Shown piece after piece: positions 1 through 10,113 of a stretch of 64,000 nucleotides of DNA. The notes beneath the pieces are model-generated. The model did no database searches. It was not told where the DNA came from and saw nothing but the letters and a program-made list of their open reading frames with translations. The position numbers and the translations under genes were made by a program. Within the stretch, counting starts at the first letter, position 1, and every line of letters starts with the position of its first letter. Source of the DNA: Curtobacterium sp. GC_Cur_3. Its GTDB lineage: Bacteria; Actinomycetota; Actinomycetes; Actinomycetales; Microbacteriaceae. The stretch spans positions 1-64,000 of the forward strand of contig NZ_JALNUI010000007.1 of the NCBI RefSeq assembly GCF_026544205.1, written 5' to 3'.

Positions 1-4
1 GCCG

Positions 5-1336
5 TCAGTGCGTCGGTGCCGTGCGGGCGAACAGGCCCGGCAGCAGGCCGCCGATCTTCGTGCCGACGCACAGGCTGACGAAGGTGGCGAGCGGCGTCGC
101 CAGGGACTGCGGGTCGGCGGTGGCCACGGCGACGAGCCCGACGGTGCCCGGCACGAGCAGCAGGAACGCCGGCAGGAACGACACCGTCGCCGGGATCACC
201 GGCACCAGCCGCTCGAGCCCGCGGGTGGCGACGAACAGCACGGCCGCCGCGGTGCCCGTCGCGACGACGCTCCCCACGAGCGGCGCCAGGCCGGACACCA
301 GCGCGTAGGCCCCGATCATCACGACGATCGACGCCGCCGTGAGCTTCCACCCGGCGCCGAACACCAGGCCGATCCCGACGGCGAGCACCGCGACGGCCAC
401 CCACGACAACCAGTACTCCGGCACCGACTCCCAGCCGGCCCGGTCGGTCCCGACGCCGGCGACCTCCCCGACGAGCGCGGCGGACCTCGGGTCGACCCGC
501 AGTCCGGTGACGGCGCTGCCCGCGGCGATCCCGGCGGCCATGAAGCCGAGCATGATGAGCCCCTGCATCAGCCGCGCGGACCCGGTCACGATGTCCGCGG
601 CGGTGAGCTCGAGGAGCGCGTTGGTGATGAGCGCACCCGGCACGAACACCGCGACGGGCGCACAGACGGCGAAGAGTGGGACGTGGTCGAACCCGGTGCT
701 CGCGGCGACGAGGCCGACGACCGCGGTGGACACGAACGCGGCGAGGAACGGAACGACGGCGACGGCCTCGCGGAACCGGCGGAGCAGCAGGCCGATGACC
801 CCGACGACCGCGCCGACCCCGAGCACGACGAGGACCGCCCACCACGGGCAGCGGAACACGACGGCGAGTCCCGCGGCGGTCAGGGCGTTGCCGGCGATCC
901 ACGGCAGCGGTGCGGGCGGACGGGTGTTCGCGCGGATCGCCCGGACGCGGGCGGGGATCTCGGCGAGGGCGATCGACCCGCTCTCGAGCCCGAGCACCAG
1001 CCGGTTCGCCCGCGCCGCCTGCCGGAACGAGAGCTCGATGCCCTCGGCGTTGACGATCGTCGCCGAGCCGGTCGCGGTCTCGCTGACGATCACGAGTGCC
1101 GGCAGCACCCCGACGGCGAGCCCGGGGCCGATGCCCGCGGCCTCGCGCGTCTTCTCGAGAGCCGACCGGACGTCGGTGACGGAGCTCCCGGCGTCGAGCA
1201 GCAGCGCCCCGAGTGTGCCGAGGAGCATGCCGACGGGGACGGACTCGCCGTCGACGGTCTCGACGTGTGCCTCGGGTTGCCGGAGGACGCCACGGAGGTT
1301 CGCGAGTGCGCTGCCCAGTCCGACCACACCGTGCAT
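5..1336 (-). CDS. Threonine/serine exporter family protein (ThrE-like)
   Basis: About 443 aa integral membrane protein of the ThrE family, which exports threonine and serine across the cytoplasmic membrane. The N-terminal soluble part carries the typical stretch with ETVDGE, then DAGSSVTDVRSAL and LELSFRQAARANRLV-like segments. About ten hydrophobic helices follow, built as two five-helix halves (first near residues 150-270, second 280-440). The reading frame extends upstream to 1444, but I prefer the ATG at 1336 because the upstream part is low-complexity and overlaps the small gene ending at 1356. No strong ribosome site precedes 1336, so the start is uncertain. The gene lies 19 bp behind a 93-codon hypothetical gene and is probably co-transcribed with it. 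Substrate is inferred from family only. Confidence 0.85.
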   Translation of the reverse strand: MHGVVGLGSALANLRGVLRQPEAHVETVDGESVPVGMLLGTLGALLLDAGSSVTDVRSALEKTREAAGIGPGLAVGVLPALVIVSETATGSATIVNAEGIELSFRQAARANRLVLGLESGSIALAEIPARVRAIRANTRPPAPLPWIAGNALTAAGLAVVFRCPWWAVLVVLGVGAVVGVIGLLLRRFREAVAVVPFLAAFVSTAVVGLVAASTGFDHVPLFAVCAPVAVFVPGALITNALLELTAADIVTGSARLMQGLIMLGFMAAGIAAGSAVTGLRVDPRSAALVGEVAGVGTDRAGWESVPEYWLSWVAVAVLAVGIGLVFGAGWKLTAASIVVMIGAYALVSGLAPLVGSVVATGTAAAVLFVATRGLERLVPVIPATVSFLPAFLLLVPGTVGLVAVATADPQSLATPLATFVSLCVGTKIGGLLPGLFARTAPTH

Positions 1337-1355
1337 GCTAGCGAGGACCCGGCCG

Positions 1356-1637
1356 CTACCCGGCTGTCTGCACCGCGCGGGTCCGCCACCGGAGCTCGGT
1401 GATGAAGCCGGCGGTGTCGGGCTGGAGCTCGTCGTCCGGGGCACCCTGCACCAGGACCCCGATCGCCGGTGCCAGCAGGAGACTCGACGTGGTGTTCATC
1501 CCCCACCGGTCGACGGTGGGCACGTGCACGGTGTCAGCGAGCCCGGCCTGGGCCAGCGCGGCGGCGTAGTCGAGGACGGCGTAGGCCGCGTCGTCGGTGG
1601 TGAGGACCGATGCGAGACCGTAGATGATGTGCTTCAC
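1356..1637 (-). CDS. Small hypothetical protein upstream of the ThrE-like gene
   Basis: A 93 aa protein starting at GTG 1637, chosen because a clear GGAGG lies 9 bases upstream (1647-1651); a longer frame to 1712 has an arginine-rich, unlikely N-terminus. The protein begins VKHIIYGLASVLTTDDAAYA and has mixed alanine-rich helical and short hydrophobic segments, without a clear transmembrane helix or a motif I recognise. It sits directly before the exporter and probably shares its mRNA. The conserved-looking N-terminus and good ribosome site make it likely real. Function unknown. Confidence 0.6.
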   Translation of the reverse strand: MKHIIYGLASVLTTDDAAYAVLDYAAALAQAGLADTVHVPTVDRWGMNTTSSLLLAPAIGVLVQGAPDDELQPDTAGFITELRWRTRAVQTAG

Positions 1638-1808
1638 GGGCAGGGACCTCCGAGCCCGGTGGGTGGCCGCCGAACGGACCGGCGACCTCCCCGGACGGTA
1701 CGCGCGTTCCACGGTCTCTGCCCAGGTTCGACCCCTAGGTTCCCTAGCAACCGCAAACGCGGGAACTCGAGAGTACGGCCGAAGGGCTGTTCCTGATGGA
1801 AGCAGCTC

Positions 1809-2909
1809 ATGTCTTCATCGACCCTGTACCGACCCACCACTCCCCGTACGCCGGGCGCCGCCTCAGGCACGTCCACGTACAAGGACCTCCTCGAAGAGGT
1901 CCGCGCCGCCGGGCTCCTGGAACGCCGTGTCGGCTTCTACTGGACCGTCTTCGGCGTGCTGGTCGCCCTCGTCGCCGCGTGCTTCGTCGCCGTCGCGATG
2001 CTCGGTGGCTCCTGGTTCCAGCTCATCCCGGCCGCCGTGCTCGGAGCGCTCTTCACCCAGTTCGCGTTCCTCTCCCACGAAGCCGCGCACCGGCAGGTCT
2101 TCGCCTCCCGCAAGTGGAACGACAACGCCGGCCGCATCCTCGGCACCTTCATCGTCGGCCTGTCGTACACGTGGTGGATGAACAAGCACAACCGCCACCA
2201 CGGCAACCCGAACACCATCGGCAAGGACCCGGACATCGCGCAGGACACGGTCTCCTTCATCGAGGAGGACGCCGCCCAGCGCCGCGGTCTGCTCCGCGCA
2301 CTCACCCGCGTGCAGGGCTGGGCGTTCTTCCCGCTCCTCACGATGGAAGGCGCCAACCTGCACTTCCTCGGTGTCCGCGCACTCGTCACCGGTCAGCACA
2401 TCAAGGGCTCCGGCCGTGACCGCATCATCGAGGGCATCCTGCTCGTCGCCCGCTTCGGCCTGTACTTCTGGGCGATCTTCACGCTCATGCCGTTCCCCGT
2501 CGCCGCCGCCTTCCTCGGCGTGCAGCTGGCCGTGTTCGGCGTCATGATGGGCGGCTCGTTCGCGCCGAACCACAAGGGCATGCCCGTCATCGCCGAGGGC
2601 GCCCGCATCGACTTCCTCTCCCGCCAGGTGCGCACCTCGCGCAACATCACCGGCGGCATCTGGGCCGACCACCTCTTCGGTGGCCTGAACCACCAGGCGG
2701 AGCACCACCTGTTCCCGAACATGGCGCGCCCGAACCTGCGCAAGGCCAAGCCGATGGTCAAGGCCCACTGCGCCAAGCACAACATCCCGTACACCGAGGC
2801 CAGCCTCGGCAAGTCGTACGCGATCGTCGTGGCCTACCTCAACCGCGTCGGCCTCGCAGCACGCGACCCCTTCACCTGCCCGATGGTGACCGGCTACCGG
2901 CTGTACTGA
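1809..2909 (+). CDS. Membrane fatty acid desaturase (acyl desaturase)
   Basis: 366 aa diiron membrane desaturase that introduces double bonds into acyl chains, adjusting membrane fluidity. All three histidine boxes are present: HEAAH at residues 90-94, HNRHH at 127-131 and HQAEHH near 295-300. Hydrophobic helix pairs occur around residues 45-85 and 110-125 and in the region between boxes two and three. Length and box spacing fit the actinobacterial delta-9/delta-6-like acyl desaturase group; position specificity cannot be read from sequence. ATG 1809 follows a GGAAG ribosome site. The gene stands alone, faces away from the exporter pair, and ends just before a strong hairpin at 2921-2961. Confidence 0.93.
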   Translation: MSSSTLYRPTTPRTPGAASGTSTYKDLLEEVRAAGLLERRVGFYWTVFGVLVALVAACFVAVAMLGGSWFQLIPAAVLGALFTQFAFLSHEAAHRQVFASRKWNDNAGRILGTFIVGLSYTWWMNKHNRHHGNPNTIGKDPDIAQDTVSFIEEDAAQRRGLLRALTRVQGWAFFPLLTMEGANLHFLGVRALVTGQHIKGSGRDRIIEGILLVARFGLYFWAIFTLMPFPVAAAFLGVQLAVFGVMMGGSFAPNHKGMPVIAEGARIDFLSRQVRTSRNITGGIWADHLFGGLNHQAEHHLFPNMARPNLRKAKPMVKAHCAKHNIPYTEASLGKSYAIVVAYLNRVGLAARDPFTCPMVTGYRLY

Positions 2910-2920
2910 GCCACCGGCAC

Positions 2921-2961
2921 GACGAAGCGGCGCGGCCCCTCGGGGTCGCGCCGCTTCGTCG
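2921..2961 (+). terminator. Hairpin terminator after the desaturase gene
   Basis: Near-perfect inverted repeat 12 bases after the desaturase stop: an arm starting gacgaagcggcgcg and its complement ending cgcgccgcttcgtc enclose a cccc-tc-gggg apex. There is no uridine run, as is common for intrinsic terminators in GC-rich actinobacteria. Confidence 0.8.
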
Positions 2962-3013
2962 TTCCCGCCTGGCGGTCTGAGCGACTCACCCCCGGCTCTG
3001 GTCACGACGACGG

Positions 3014-3060
3014 CCGGACAGGAGGCTCCGCGCACGTCGCGAGGAGAGCCTCCTGTCCGG
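3014..3060. repeat. Family-1 dispersed palindrome, copy a
   Basis: Inverted repeat with 15 bp arms, ccggacaggaggctc and gagcctcctgtccgg, around a 17-base loop. It is a variant of the ggacgggaggctcg palindrome seen at five other places in this window. It lies between the convergent desaturase and tRNA genes, where it may end transcription from both sides. Confidence 0.75.
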
Positions 3061-3072
3061 ATCGACCAACGC

Positions 3073-3149
3073 TGGTACCCCCGGAGGGACTCGAACCCTC
3101 AGCTCAGCGATTTTAAGTCGCGTGCCTCTACCGATTGGGCCACGGGGGC
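3073..3149 (-). tRNA. tRNA-Leu (anticodon UAA)
   Basis: 77 nt cloverleaf with encoded CCA. Acceptor stem GCCCCCG pairs with CGGGGGT (one G-U pair), discriminator base A, D-loop containing GG, anticodon loop CTTAAAA giving anticodon TAA, and T arm GAGGG-TTCGAGT-CCCTC. A UAA anticodon and discriminator A fit leucine (codon UUA, rare in a genome this GC-rich). The variable region is only about 5-6 nt, whereas bacterial tRNA-Leu usually has a long variable arm. Confidence 0.9.
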
Positions 3150-3231
3150 GGGGCGCGACCAGCCTACCGACGGGCAGCACGACGACGGGCGGCCACCCCG
3201 GAGGGTGACCGCCCGTTGTCGTGCGCTCGGA

Positions 3232-4716
3232 CTACTCGCTCTTGGCGGCGACCTTCTCGCCGTCCACGGGGGCGGCCTCCTTGGAGACGTCCTCCGCCGG
3301 GGTGGCGTAGGCCGGGCCAGCGGCACCGGCGGGGGTGCCCTCGGCCGGTGCTGCGGCGTCGACGGCCTTGGGCTCGTCGGCGGTGGCGGGCTTCGGGCGC
3401 GACGCCCAGGCCTCGAACGCGGCACGCGGGGTCTCGCGGTCGTCGAGCGACGCGATGTCGCGGCCGAGGAAGAAGCCACCGACCCAGTCGCTCACGACGC
3501 GGATCTTGCGCTCCCACGACGGCATGGCCAGACCGTGGTAGCCGCGGTGCGCACCCCAGGCGAGGAAGCCCTTCATCGCGAACTTGCCGGACTGGAACAC
3601 GCCGATGCCCACGCCGAGGCCGGCGACCGCACCGAGGTTCTCGTGCTTGTACTCGACCGTGGCCTCGTTGCGGAGCACCGCGACGAGGTTCTTGGCGAGC
3701 TGCTTGGCCTGACGCACCGCGTGCTGGGCGTTCGGGACGCACATGCCGCCGACGCCACCGCCCGTGAGGTCGGGGACCGCCGCGACGTCACCACAGGCCC
3801 ACGCGTCGGGGACGACGGTGCCCTCGTCGACGATGCGGAGGTCGGGCTGCACGGTGATGCGGCCACGGGGCTCGAGCGGGAAGTCGGTGCCCTTCACCAT
3901 CGGGTTCGCCATCACGCCGGCGGTCCAGATGATCAGGTCGGACTCGATGGTCTCGATCGACTCGTCCTTGGCCTTGAGCTGGCAGACGCCACCGACGGCC
4001 GACGCGAGCTGCGTCTCGAGGTGCACGGTCGCACCGCGCTGGGCGAGGTTCTCGAGGACCCAGTGCGAGGTCTCGAGGGAGACCTCGGGCATGATGCGGC
4101 CCATGGCCTCCACCAGGTGGAAGTGAGTGTCCTCGAAAGCGATCTGCGGGTAGCTCTTCAGCAGGTCGGTGACGAACGAGCGCAGCTCGGCGAAGACCTC
4201 GATGCCCGCGAAGCCACCGCCGACTACGACGACCGTCAGCAGGCGGTCACGCTCGGGGCCGGCCGGCAGGTTGACGGCCTTGGCGAAGTTGGTGAGGACC
4301 TTGTCGCGGATCGCGGCGGCCTCTTCGATGGTCTTGAGGCCGATCGCCTCGTCCGCGACGCCCGCGATCGGGAACGTGCGCGAGACGGCACCGGCGGTCA
4401 TGACGATCTGGTCGTAGGTCTCTTCCCACGGCTCACCGAGCTCCGGCGTGATCGTGGCGGTGCGCGTCGCGTGGTCGACCTTCGTGACCTTCGCCGTGAC
4501 GACGCGGGTCTTCTTGAGGTGGCGACGGTGCGAGACGATCGCGTGGCGCGGCTCGATGGAACCGGCAGCGACCTCGGGCAGGAACGGCTGGTACGTCATG
4601 TACGGCAGCGGGTCCACCATGACGACTTCGGCTTCGCCCTGGCGAAGGTGCTTCTCGAGCTTCCAGGCGGTGTAGAAACCGGCGTAACCGCCGCCGACGA
4701 CGAGGATCTTGGGCAC
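3232..4716 (-). CDS. ndh: Type II NADH dehydrogenase (NDH-2)
   Basis: 494 aa flavoprotein that oxidises NADH and reduces menaquinone at the inner face of the membrane without pumping protons. The FAD-binding GGGYAG is at residues 8-13 and the NADH-binding GGGFAGIE at 166-173, the two Rossmann folds typical of NDH-2. A third conserved element (ACGDVAAVP) lies around residue 310. The C-terminal part (near 430, VGGFFLGRDIASL) is the expected membrane-anchoring region, followed by a ~60 aa alanine/proline/lysine-rich tail beyond the usual length. GTG 4716 is preceded by AGGAG about ten bases upstream. It is transcribed with the same polarity as the DUF501 gene, 42 bp behind it. Confidence 0.93.
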   Translation of the reverse strand: MPKILVVGGGYAGFYTAWKLEKHLRQGEAEVVMVDPLPYMTYQPFLPEVAAGSIEPRHAIVSHRRHLKKTRVVTAKVTKVDHATRTATITPELGEPWEETYDQIVMTAGAVSRTFPIAGVADEAIGLKTIEEAAAIRDKVLTNFAKAVNLPAGPERDRLLTVVVVGGGFAGIEVFAELRSFVTDLLKSYPQIAFEDTHFHLVEAMGRIMPEVSLETSHWVLENLAQRGATVHLETQLASAVGGVCQLKAKDESIETIESDLIIWTAGVMANPMVKGTDFPLEPRGRITVQPDLRIVDEGTVVPDAWACGDVAAVPDLTGGGVGGMCVPNAQHAVRQAKQLAKNLVAVLRNEATVEYKHENLGAVAGLGVGIGVFQSGKFAMKGFLAWGAHRGYHGLAMPSWERKIRVVSDWVGGFFLGRDIASLDDRETPRAAFEAWASRPKPATADEPKAVDAAAPAEGTPAGAAGPAYATPAEDVSKEAAPVDGEKVAAKSE

Positions 4717-4758
4717 GGGGGATGATCTCCTAGTGATGAGGGTTGGCCGGGAGTCTGG

Positions 4759-5307
4759 TCAGACTTCGCCGCCACCCGCCCCGACTCCGGCGTCTGCACC
4801 CTCATCATACGCCCGGCATCCACACCGGTCGGGTGACCACGAGGCGCGCTCGAGCGCCAGGTCACCGATGGGGTTCACGCCGGGTCCGGCTGCGAGTGTG
4901 TGGCCGACGAGGGCGTGCAGGCACTTCACGCGGACGGGCATGCCGCCCGCGCTGATGCCGTCGATCTCGTCGACGTGCTCGATGGACTCGCGGTCGGCGA
5001 GGTAGGCCTCGTGGGCGGCGCGGTACTGTGCCGCCGTCTCGGGGTCGTCGAGCAGCGAGGCGAGTTCGGGCATGACGCCGGTCGCCTCGAGTGTGCTGAC
5101 GGCGGCGGTGGCAGCCGGGTGGCACAGGTAGTAGAGCGTCGGGAACGGGGTGCCGTTCGCGAGCCGGGGCTTCGTCGCGACGACCGTGGGGTTGCCGCAG
5201 ACACAGCGAGCGGCGATGCCGACGACGTCACGCGCGGGGCGGCCGAGCTGGGCCGAGACCACCTGCACGTCGTGCTCGGTCGGCGGGTCGAACGGAGGGG
5301 TCGTCAC
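4759..5307 (-). CDS. DUF501 domain-containing protein
   Basis: 182 aa cytoplasmic protein of the DUF501 family, almost confined to actinobacteria and usually encoded between a DivIC/FtsB-like gene and an exopolyphosphatase gene. Visible family features are the N-terminal QLGRPARDVVGIAARC segment, a Cys-rich stretch (RCVCGNP, then YYLCHP) that could bind a metal, and the C-terminal KCLHALVGHTLAAGPGVNPIGD block. Biochemical function is unknown. Start GTG 5307. Here it follows the FtsB-like gene by 53 bp as expected, but the next gene is ndh rather than ppx. The C-terminal glycine/alanine-rich ten residues look disordered. Confidence 0.88.
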   Translation of the reverse strand: MTTPPFDPPTEHDVQVVSAQLGRPARDVVGIAARCVCGNPTVVATKPRLANGTPFPTLYYLCHPAATAAVSTLEATGVMPELASLLDDPETAAQYRAAHEAYLADRESIEHVDEIDGISAGGMPVRVKCLHALVGHTLAAGPGVNPIGDLALERASWSPDRCGCRAYDEGADAGVGAGGGEV

Positions 5308-5360
5308 GGGTACAAGAGGCTACCGGAGTTCCGGGGCGCTCCGCACCGGTGTGACGCCGG

Positions 5361-5906
5361 TCAGCCCTTCGTCGCGGTGTCGCCGGTCCCGGAGACGTCC
5401 GGGGCGACGAGGTCCTGCTTCGTGTCCGTCGTCAGGCCGGACTCGAGCACGGAGGACAGCATCGCCTGCACCCAGTCGACCTTCGGCGTCTGCACCGTCG
5501 AGCTCACGGGCGTGCCGGAGTCCGTCGTGGGGGCGTCGTCGCGGCGGCTGCCGGTGCCCTCCCCCATCACGAGGAAGCTCTGCTCCCCCGGGTACACGTA
5601 GAGCAGACGGTCACGGGCCTGGGCCTCGATGTAGGCGGGGTCGTCCCAGCGGGCGACGTCCTTCTTCTTCTGCGCGACGTCGGACTTCTGCGCTGCGACC
5701 TCGTGCTGCTGCTGCGCGATCTGCTCCTGCTGCTGGATGAGCGTCCGGAGCGAGGGCGCGAGGACGACCACGAACAGCACGATGATCCCGAGCATGAGCA
5801 GGCTGAAGCCGGAGAACCGGATGGAGCGGTACCAGGGCTGCTCGGCCGTGGAGCCCTCGGGCATCGCGACGGGGACGCGACGGACGCGGGGCTTCTGGCT
5901 GGACAC
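5361..5906 (-). CDS. FtsB/DivIC-like septum formation initiator protein
   Basis: About 181 aa single-pass membrane protein of the FtsB/DivIC family, part of the divisome that couples septal peptidoglycan synthesis to FtsZ. Order of parts: short basic cytoplasmic N-terminus, transmembrane helix about residues 33-53 (SGFSLLMLGIIVLFVVV), a glutamine/lysine-rich coiled coil about 55-90, then the family motif WDDPAYIEAQARDRLLYVYPGE. A long polar C-terminal tail of about 70 residues follows, as in other actinobacterial members. The frame is open to 6044; GTG 5906 is favoured because the upstream part is translated from a repetitive non-coding array, but ATG 5864 is also possible. It lies downstream of eno, the usual actinobacterial order. 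Confidence 0.85.
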   Translation of the reverse strand: MSSQKPRVRRVPVAMPEGSTAEQPWYRSIRFSGFSLLMLGIIVLFVVVLAPSLRTLIQQQEQIAQQQHEVAAQKSDVAQKKKDVARWDDPAYIEAQARDRLLYVYPGEQSFLVMGEGTGSRRDDAPTTDSGTPVSSTVQTPKVDWVQAMLSSVLESGLTTDTKQDLVAPDVSGTGDTATKG

Positions 5907-6376
5907 GGTCCGACGATAACCCGGGTGCCGAGGCTCGGCACCTCGGCGCGCGCGTGTCCCGCAGCCTCTCAGCGTCGGGCGCCGGCCCTGTGACCTCGAG
6001 ACACCCCCGTCTGCGCGAGACGGGCCCGTGTCGACGCTCTGCACCGCCCGGCTGCAGCGCGAGACACCCCTGTCTGCCCTGAGACACCCCCGTCGGCGCG
6101 AGACGGGCCCGTGTCGAATCCTCGTGCCGCCCGACTGCAGCGCGAGACACCCGTCTGCGCGAGACGCCTCGGTCGCCTCGAGACGCCGTCGAAATCGGCG
6201 GCGTCTCGAGCGGTTCGCGGCGTCTCGCCCTCGCGGGGGTGTCTCGCGCAGACCGCGTGCCGTGCCAGCCTCGGCGTGTGGGGCACCTCGACCGCACGAC
6301 GAGACGCCGCCCTCCGTGATGGAGGACGGCGTCTCGGTGGGACGTCAGCGCATCAGCGCATCAGCGGTTGAGCGGG
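5907..6376. repeat. Non-coding GAGAC/GTCTC repeat array between eno and the FtsB-like gene
   Basis: 470 bp with no convincing gene. The pentamer GAGAC or its complement GTCTC occurs about a dozen times between 5998 and 6335, mostly as CGAGACACCC or CGAGACGCC. Two related ~62 bp units lie at 5998-6060 and 6081-6143; each holds an internal hairpin (CGTCT-gcgcg-AGACG) flanked by GACAC/GTGTC arms and ends in CTGCAGCGC. The part from 6150 to 6245 holds further hairpins such as gagacgccg/cggcgtctc. The array sits downstream of the eno terminator and upstream of the FtsB-like gene. Confidence 0.7.
6301..6335 (-). terminator. Hairpin terminator after eno
   Basis: Inverted repeat gagacgccg(c)cctcc / ggagg(a)cggcgtctc with a five-base loop, beginning 42 bases beyond the eno stop. 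It is a strong stem without a U-tract and also uses the GAGAC motif of the adjoining array. Confidence 0.7.
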
Positions 6377-7705
<1,329 letters not shown>

Positions 7706-7758
7706 CTAGCGAGGACCGGTGAACGGTTCCGCCGCTCCGGGTGACCACTGTGGAGAAG

Positions 7759-9012
7759 TCAGGCGAGCGGGCGGAACTCCACACCCTGCAGCGAGGTGGT
7801 GTCGGCACCCACGCTGGCGAAGGCACCGAAGCCCTGGGCCGCCAGGCCGGCGAGCTGGTTCTTCGTGTTCTTGGTACGGCGCTCGAGGCGGACGCGCTGG
7901 TGGGAACCAAGCGCCTCGCTCTTCAGCGCGGCCAGCCGGACGGGATCGGCGTCCTTGTCGTACAGCAGGACGACGGCGTCACTCGTGGCGGACTCGGGCA
8001 GGTCGACGAGGTCGACGAGGCGTTCGAACCCGAGCGAGAAGCCCACTGCAGGGACGTCCTGGCCGAGGAAGCGCCCGATCATGCCGTCGTACCGACCGCC
8101 ACCACCGAGGCTGTAGCCGAAGTCGGGGTGCGCCACCTCGAAGATCGTGCCGGTGTAGTAGCCCATCCCACGCACGAGCGTCGGGTCGAAGCGCAGGTCG
8201 ACACCCGGGAGCGCCGCACGGAGGCGGAGCAGGTCGTCGAAGGCCTCGGTGTCGAGCCAGTCCGCGCCGGCGGCGGTCTCCCAGTCGGCGTGCGCGAGTT
8301 CCTCGATCGTCGACGCGAGCTCGACCGTGTCGAACAGGCCCTGCCCGAGCATCTCGCTCAGCTCGACGGCCACTCCGTTCGCGCCGATCTTGTCGAGCTT
8401 GTCGATCGTGATGAGTGCGCGCTCGGCGGCACCCGGGTCGGTGATGCCCCAGGACGCGAGCATCGCTGTGAGCACCCGGCGGTCGTTGATGCGGATCGAC
8501 GTCCCGGTGACGCCGAGTTCGTCGAGGGCGGCCGTCGTCGCGCGGATCAGCTCGATCTCGGCGAGCTGGCCGGGTTCACCGAGGACGTCGATGTCGCACT
8601 GCACGAACTGGCGGTAGCGCCCCTTCTGCGGACGCTCGGCACGCCAGACCGGCGCGATCTGCACCGCGCGGAACACCGTCGGCAGCTCGGCGCGGTGCGA
8701 GGCGTAGAACCGGGCGAGCGGCACGGTCAGGTCGAAGCGCAGCCCGAGGTCGACGAGGTCGAGCGGCGCCTCGGCGGCGTGCAGGTCCTCGGTCGTGAGC
8801 CCACGGCGGAGGACCCCGAACGCGAGCTTCTCGTTGTCGCCGCCGAGGCCCGAGTGCAGGCGAGCCGAGTCCTCCACCACGGGGGTCTCGATCTCGTCGA
8901 ACCCGTGTCGCGCGTACACGCCGCGGATCACGCCGAGGACGTGCTCGCGCCGCGCCTTGTCCGCGGGGAGGAAGTCGCGCATGCCACGGGGTGCCGTCAC
9001 GGTCGTCGCCAT
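7759..9012 (-). CDS. hisS: Histidyl-tRNA synthetase
   Basis: 417 aa class II aminoacyl-tRNA synthetase that charges tRNA-His. Motif 1 and the N-terminal PRGMRDFLP are present, motif 2 appears as LRFDLTVPLARF (91-102) and WRAERPQKGRYRQF (124-136), and the histidine-specific LVRGMGYYTGTIFEV block lies near residue 260. The C-terminal anticodon-binding domain is present, though the whole protein is slightly shorter than many HisRS. ATG 9012 follows AGGA eight bases upstream. It lies between mazG and eno; the 387 bp upstream are non-coding and rich in hairpins. Confidence 0.95.
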   Translation of the reverse strand: MATTVTAPRGMRDFLPADKARREHVLGVIRGVYARHGFDEIETPVVEDSARLHSGLGGDNEKLAFGVLRRGLTTEDLHAAEAPLDLVDLGLRFDLTVPLARFYASHRAELPTVFRAVQIAPVWRAERPQKGRYRQFVQCDIDVLGEPGQLAEIELIRATTAALDELGVTGTSIRINDRRVLTAMLASWGITDPGAAERALITIDKLDKIGANGVAVELSEMLGQGLFDTVELASTIEELAHADWETAAGADWLDTEAFDDLLRLRAALPGVDLRFDPTLVRGMGYYTGTIFEVAHPDFGYSLGGGGRYDGMIGRFLGQDVPAVGFSLGFERLVDLVDLPESATSDAVVLLYDKDADPVRLAALKSEALGSHQRVRLERRTKNTKNQLAGLAAQGFGAFASVGADTTSLQGVEFRPLA

Positions 9013-9399
<387 letters not shown>

Positions 9400-10113
9400 T
9401 CAGAGGACGTCCGCTGCCCGGCCCTCGGCCTCGAGCATCGCCGCAGCAGCACGGAGGCTCGCGATCGGGTCGACGCCGGAACGCCGCGCCTCGGCCACCG
9501 ACGCGAGCATCCCGACGCCCCACGCCACGTCGGCACTCTCGACGCTCCCCACGGCAGCGCCAGCCCCGGCCGACCCAGCCGGCCCAGCCGGCCCAGCCGA
9601 CCGGGCCGACGCAACGGACCCCACGACGGCGGCGACGACCGTGTCGGCGTCCCCACGTTCCTCCAGGCGTTCGAGGAGCTTCACCGCACGTTCCAGCGGC
9701 GGCATCGCCCGCGGCACCCCGTCGAAGGCGCTCGTCCGCGTCGCCTTCTCGGCGGCCTTCGCCGCGCGCCACACGCGGACGACGTCCTCCACGGTGTCGG
9801 CCCGCTCGTCCCCGAACACGTGGGGGTGCCGTCGGGTCATCTTGTCGCGGGCGGTCGCAGCGACGTCGTCGAGCCCGAACAGGCCATCGTGCTCGGCGAT
9901 CCCGGCATGGAGCACGACCTGGTAGAGCACGTCCCCGAGTTCTTCGCGGAGGTCCGCCGGGTCGCCGTCCTCGATCGCGTCGACGAGTTCGTAGGCCTCC
10001 TCGACCGCGTACCGGGCGAGGGAGGCATGCGTCTGCTCCCGGTTCCACACGCAGCCGCCGTCTGGGGCGAGCAGGCGGTCGACGACGGCGACGAGGTCCT
10101 CCATGGCGGTCAT
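9400..10113 (-). CDS. mazG: MazG-family nucleoside triphosphate pyrophosphohydrolase
   Basis: 237 aa all-alpha NTP pyrophosphatase that hydrolyses (d)NTPs, including damaged ones, to NMP and PPi. The metal-binding pattern is visible as EEAYE at residues 38-42 and EELGD at 57-61, followed by VLYQVVLHA and the RRHPHVFGD signature near residue 96. Only the N-terminal MazG domain is well conserved; the C-terminal third contains a GPAGPAGSAGAG low-complexity linker encoded by short DNA repeats around 9575-9605. ATG 10113 or 10104 may be used; neither has a strong ribosome site. It is divergent from nhaA and belongs to the mfd-mazG-eno neighbourhood. Confidence 0.92.
   Translation of the reverse strand: MTAMEDLVAVVDRLLAPDGGCVWNREQTHASLARYAVEEAYELVDAIEDGDPADLREELGDVLYQVVLHAGIAEHDGLFGLDDVAATARDKMTRRHPHVFGDERADTVEDVVRVWRAAKAAEKATRTSAFDGVPRAMPPLERAVKLLERLEERGDADTVVAAVVGSVASARSAGPAGPAGSAGAGAAVGSVESADVAWGVGMLASVAEARRSGVDPIASLRAAAAMLEAEGRAADVL

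Noticed and set aside
3205..4725. 506-codon open frame on the plus strand opposite ndh
   Set aside because: Its composition is the mirror of ndh codons (valine/aspartate/leucine-rich), has no domain logic, and ndh has full-length family motifs. High-GC antisense artefact.
5927..6340. Possible CRISPR array in the eno-FtsB gap
   Set aside because: Repeats differ in length, are themselves hairpins, and there are no equal-length unique spacers and no cas genes in the window.
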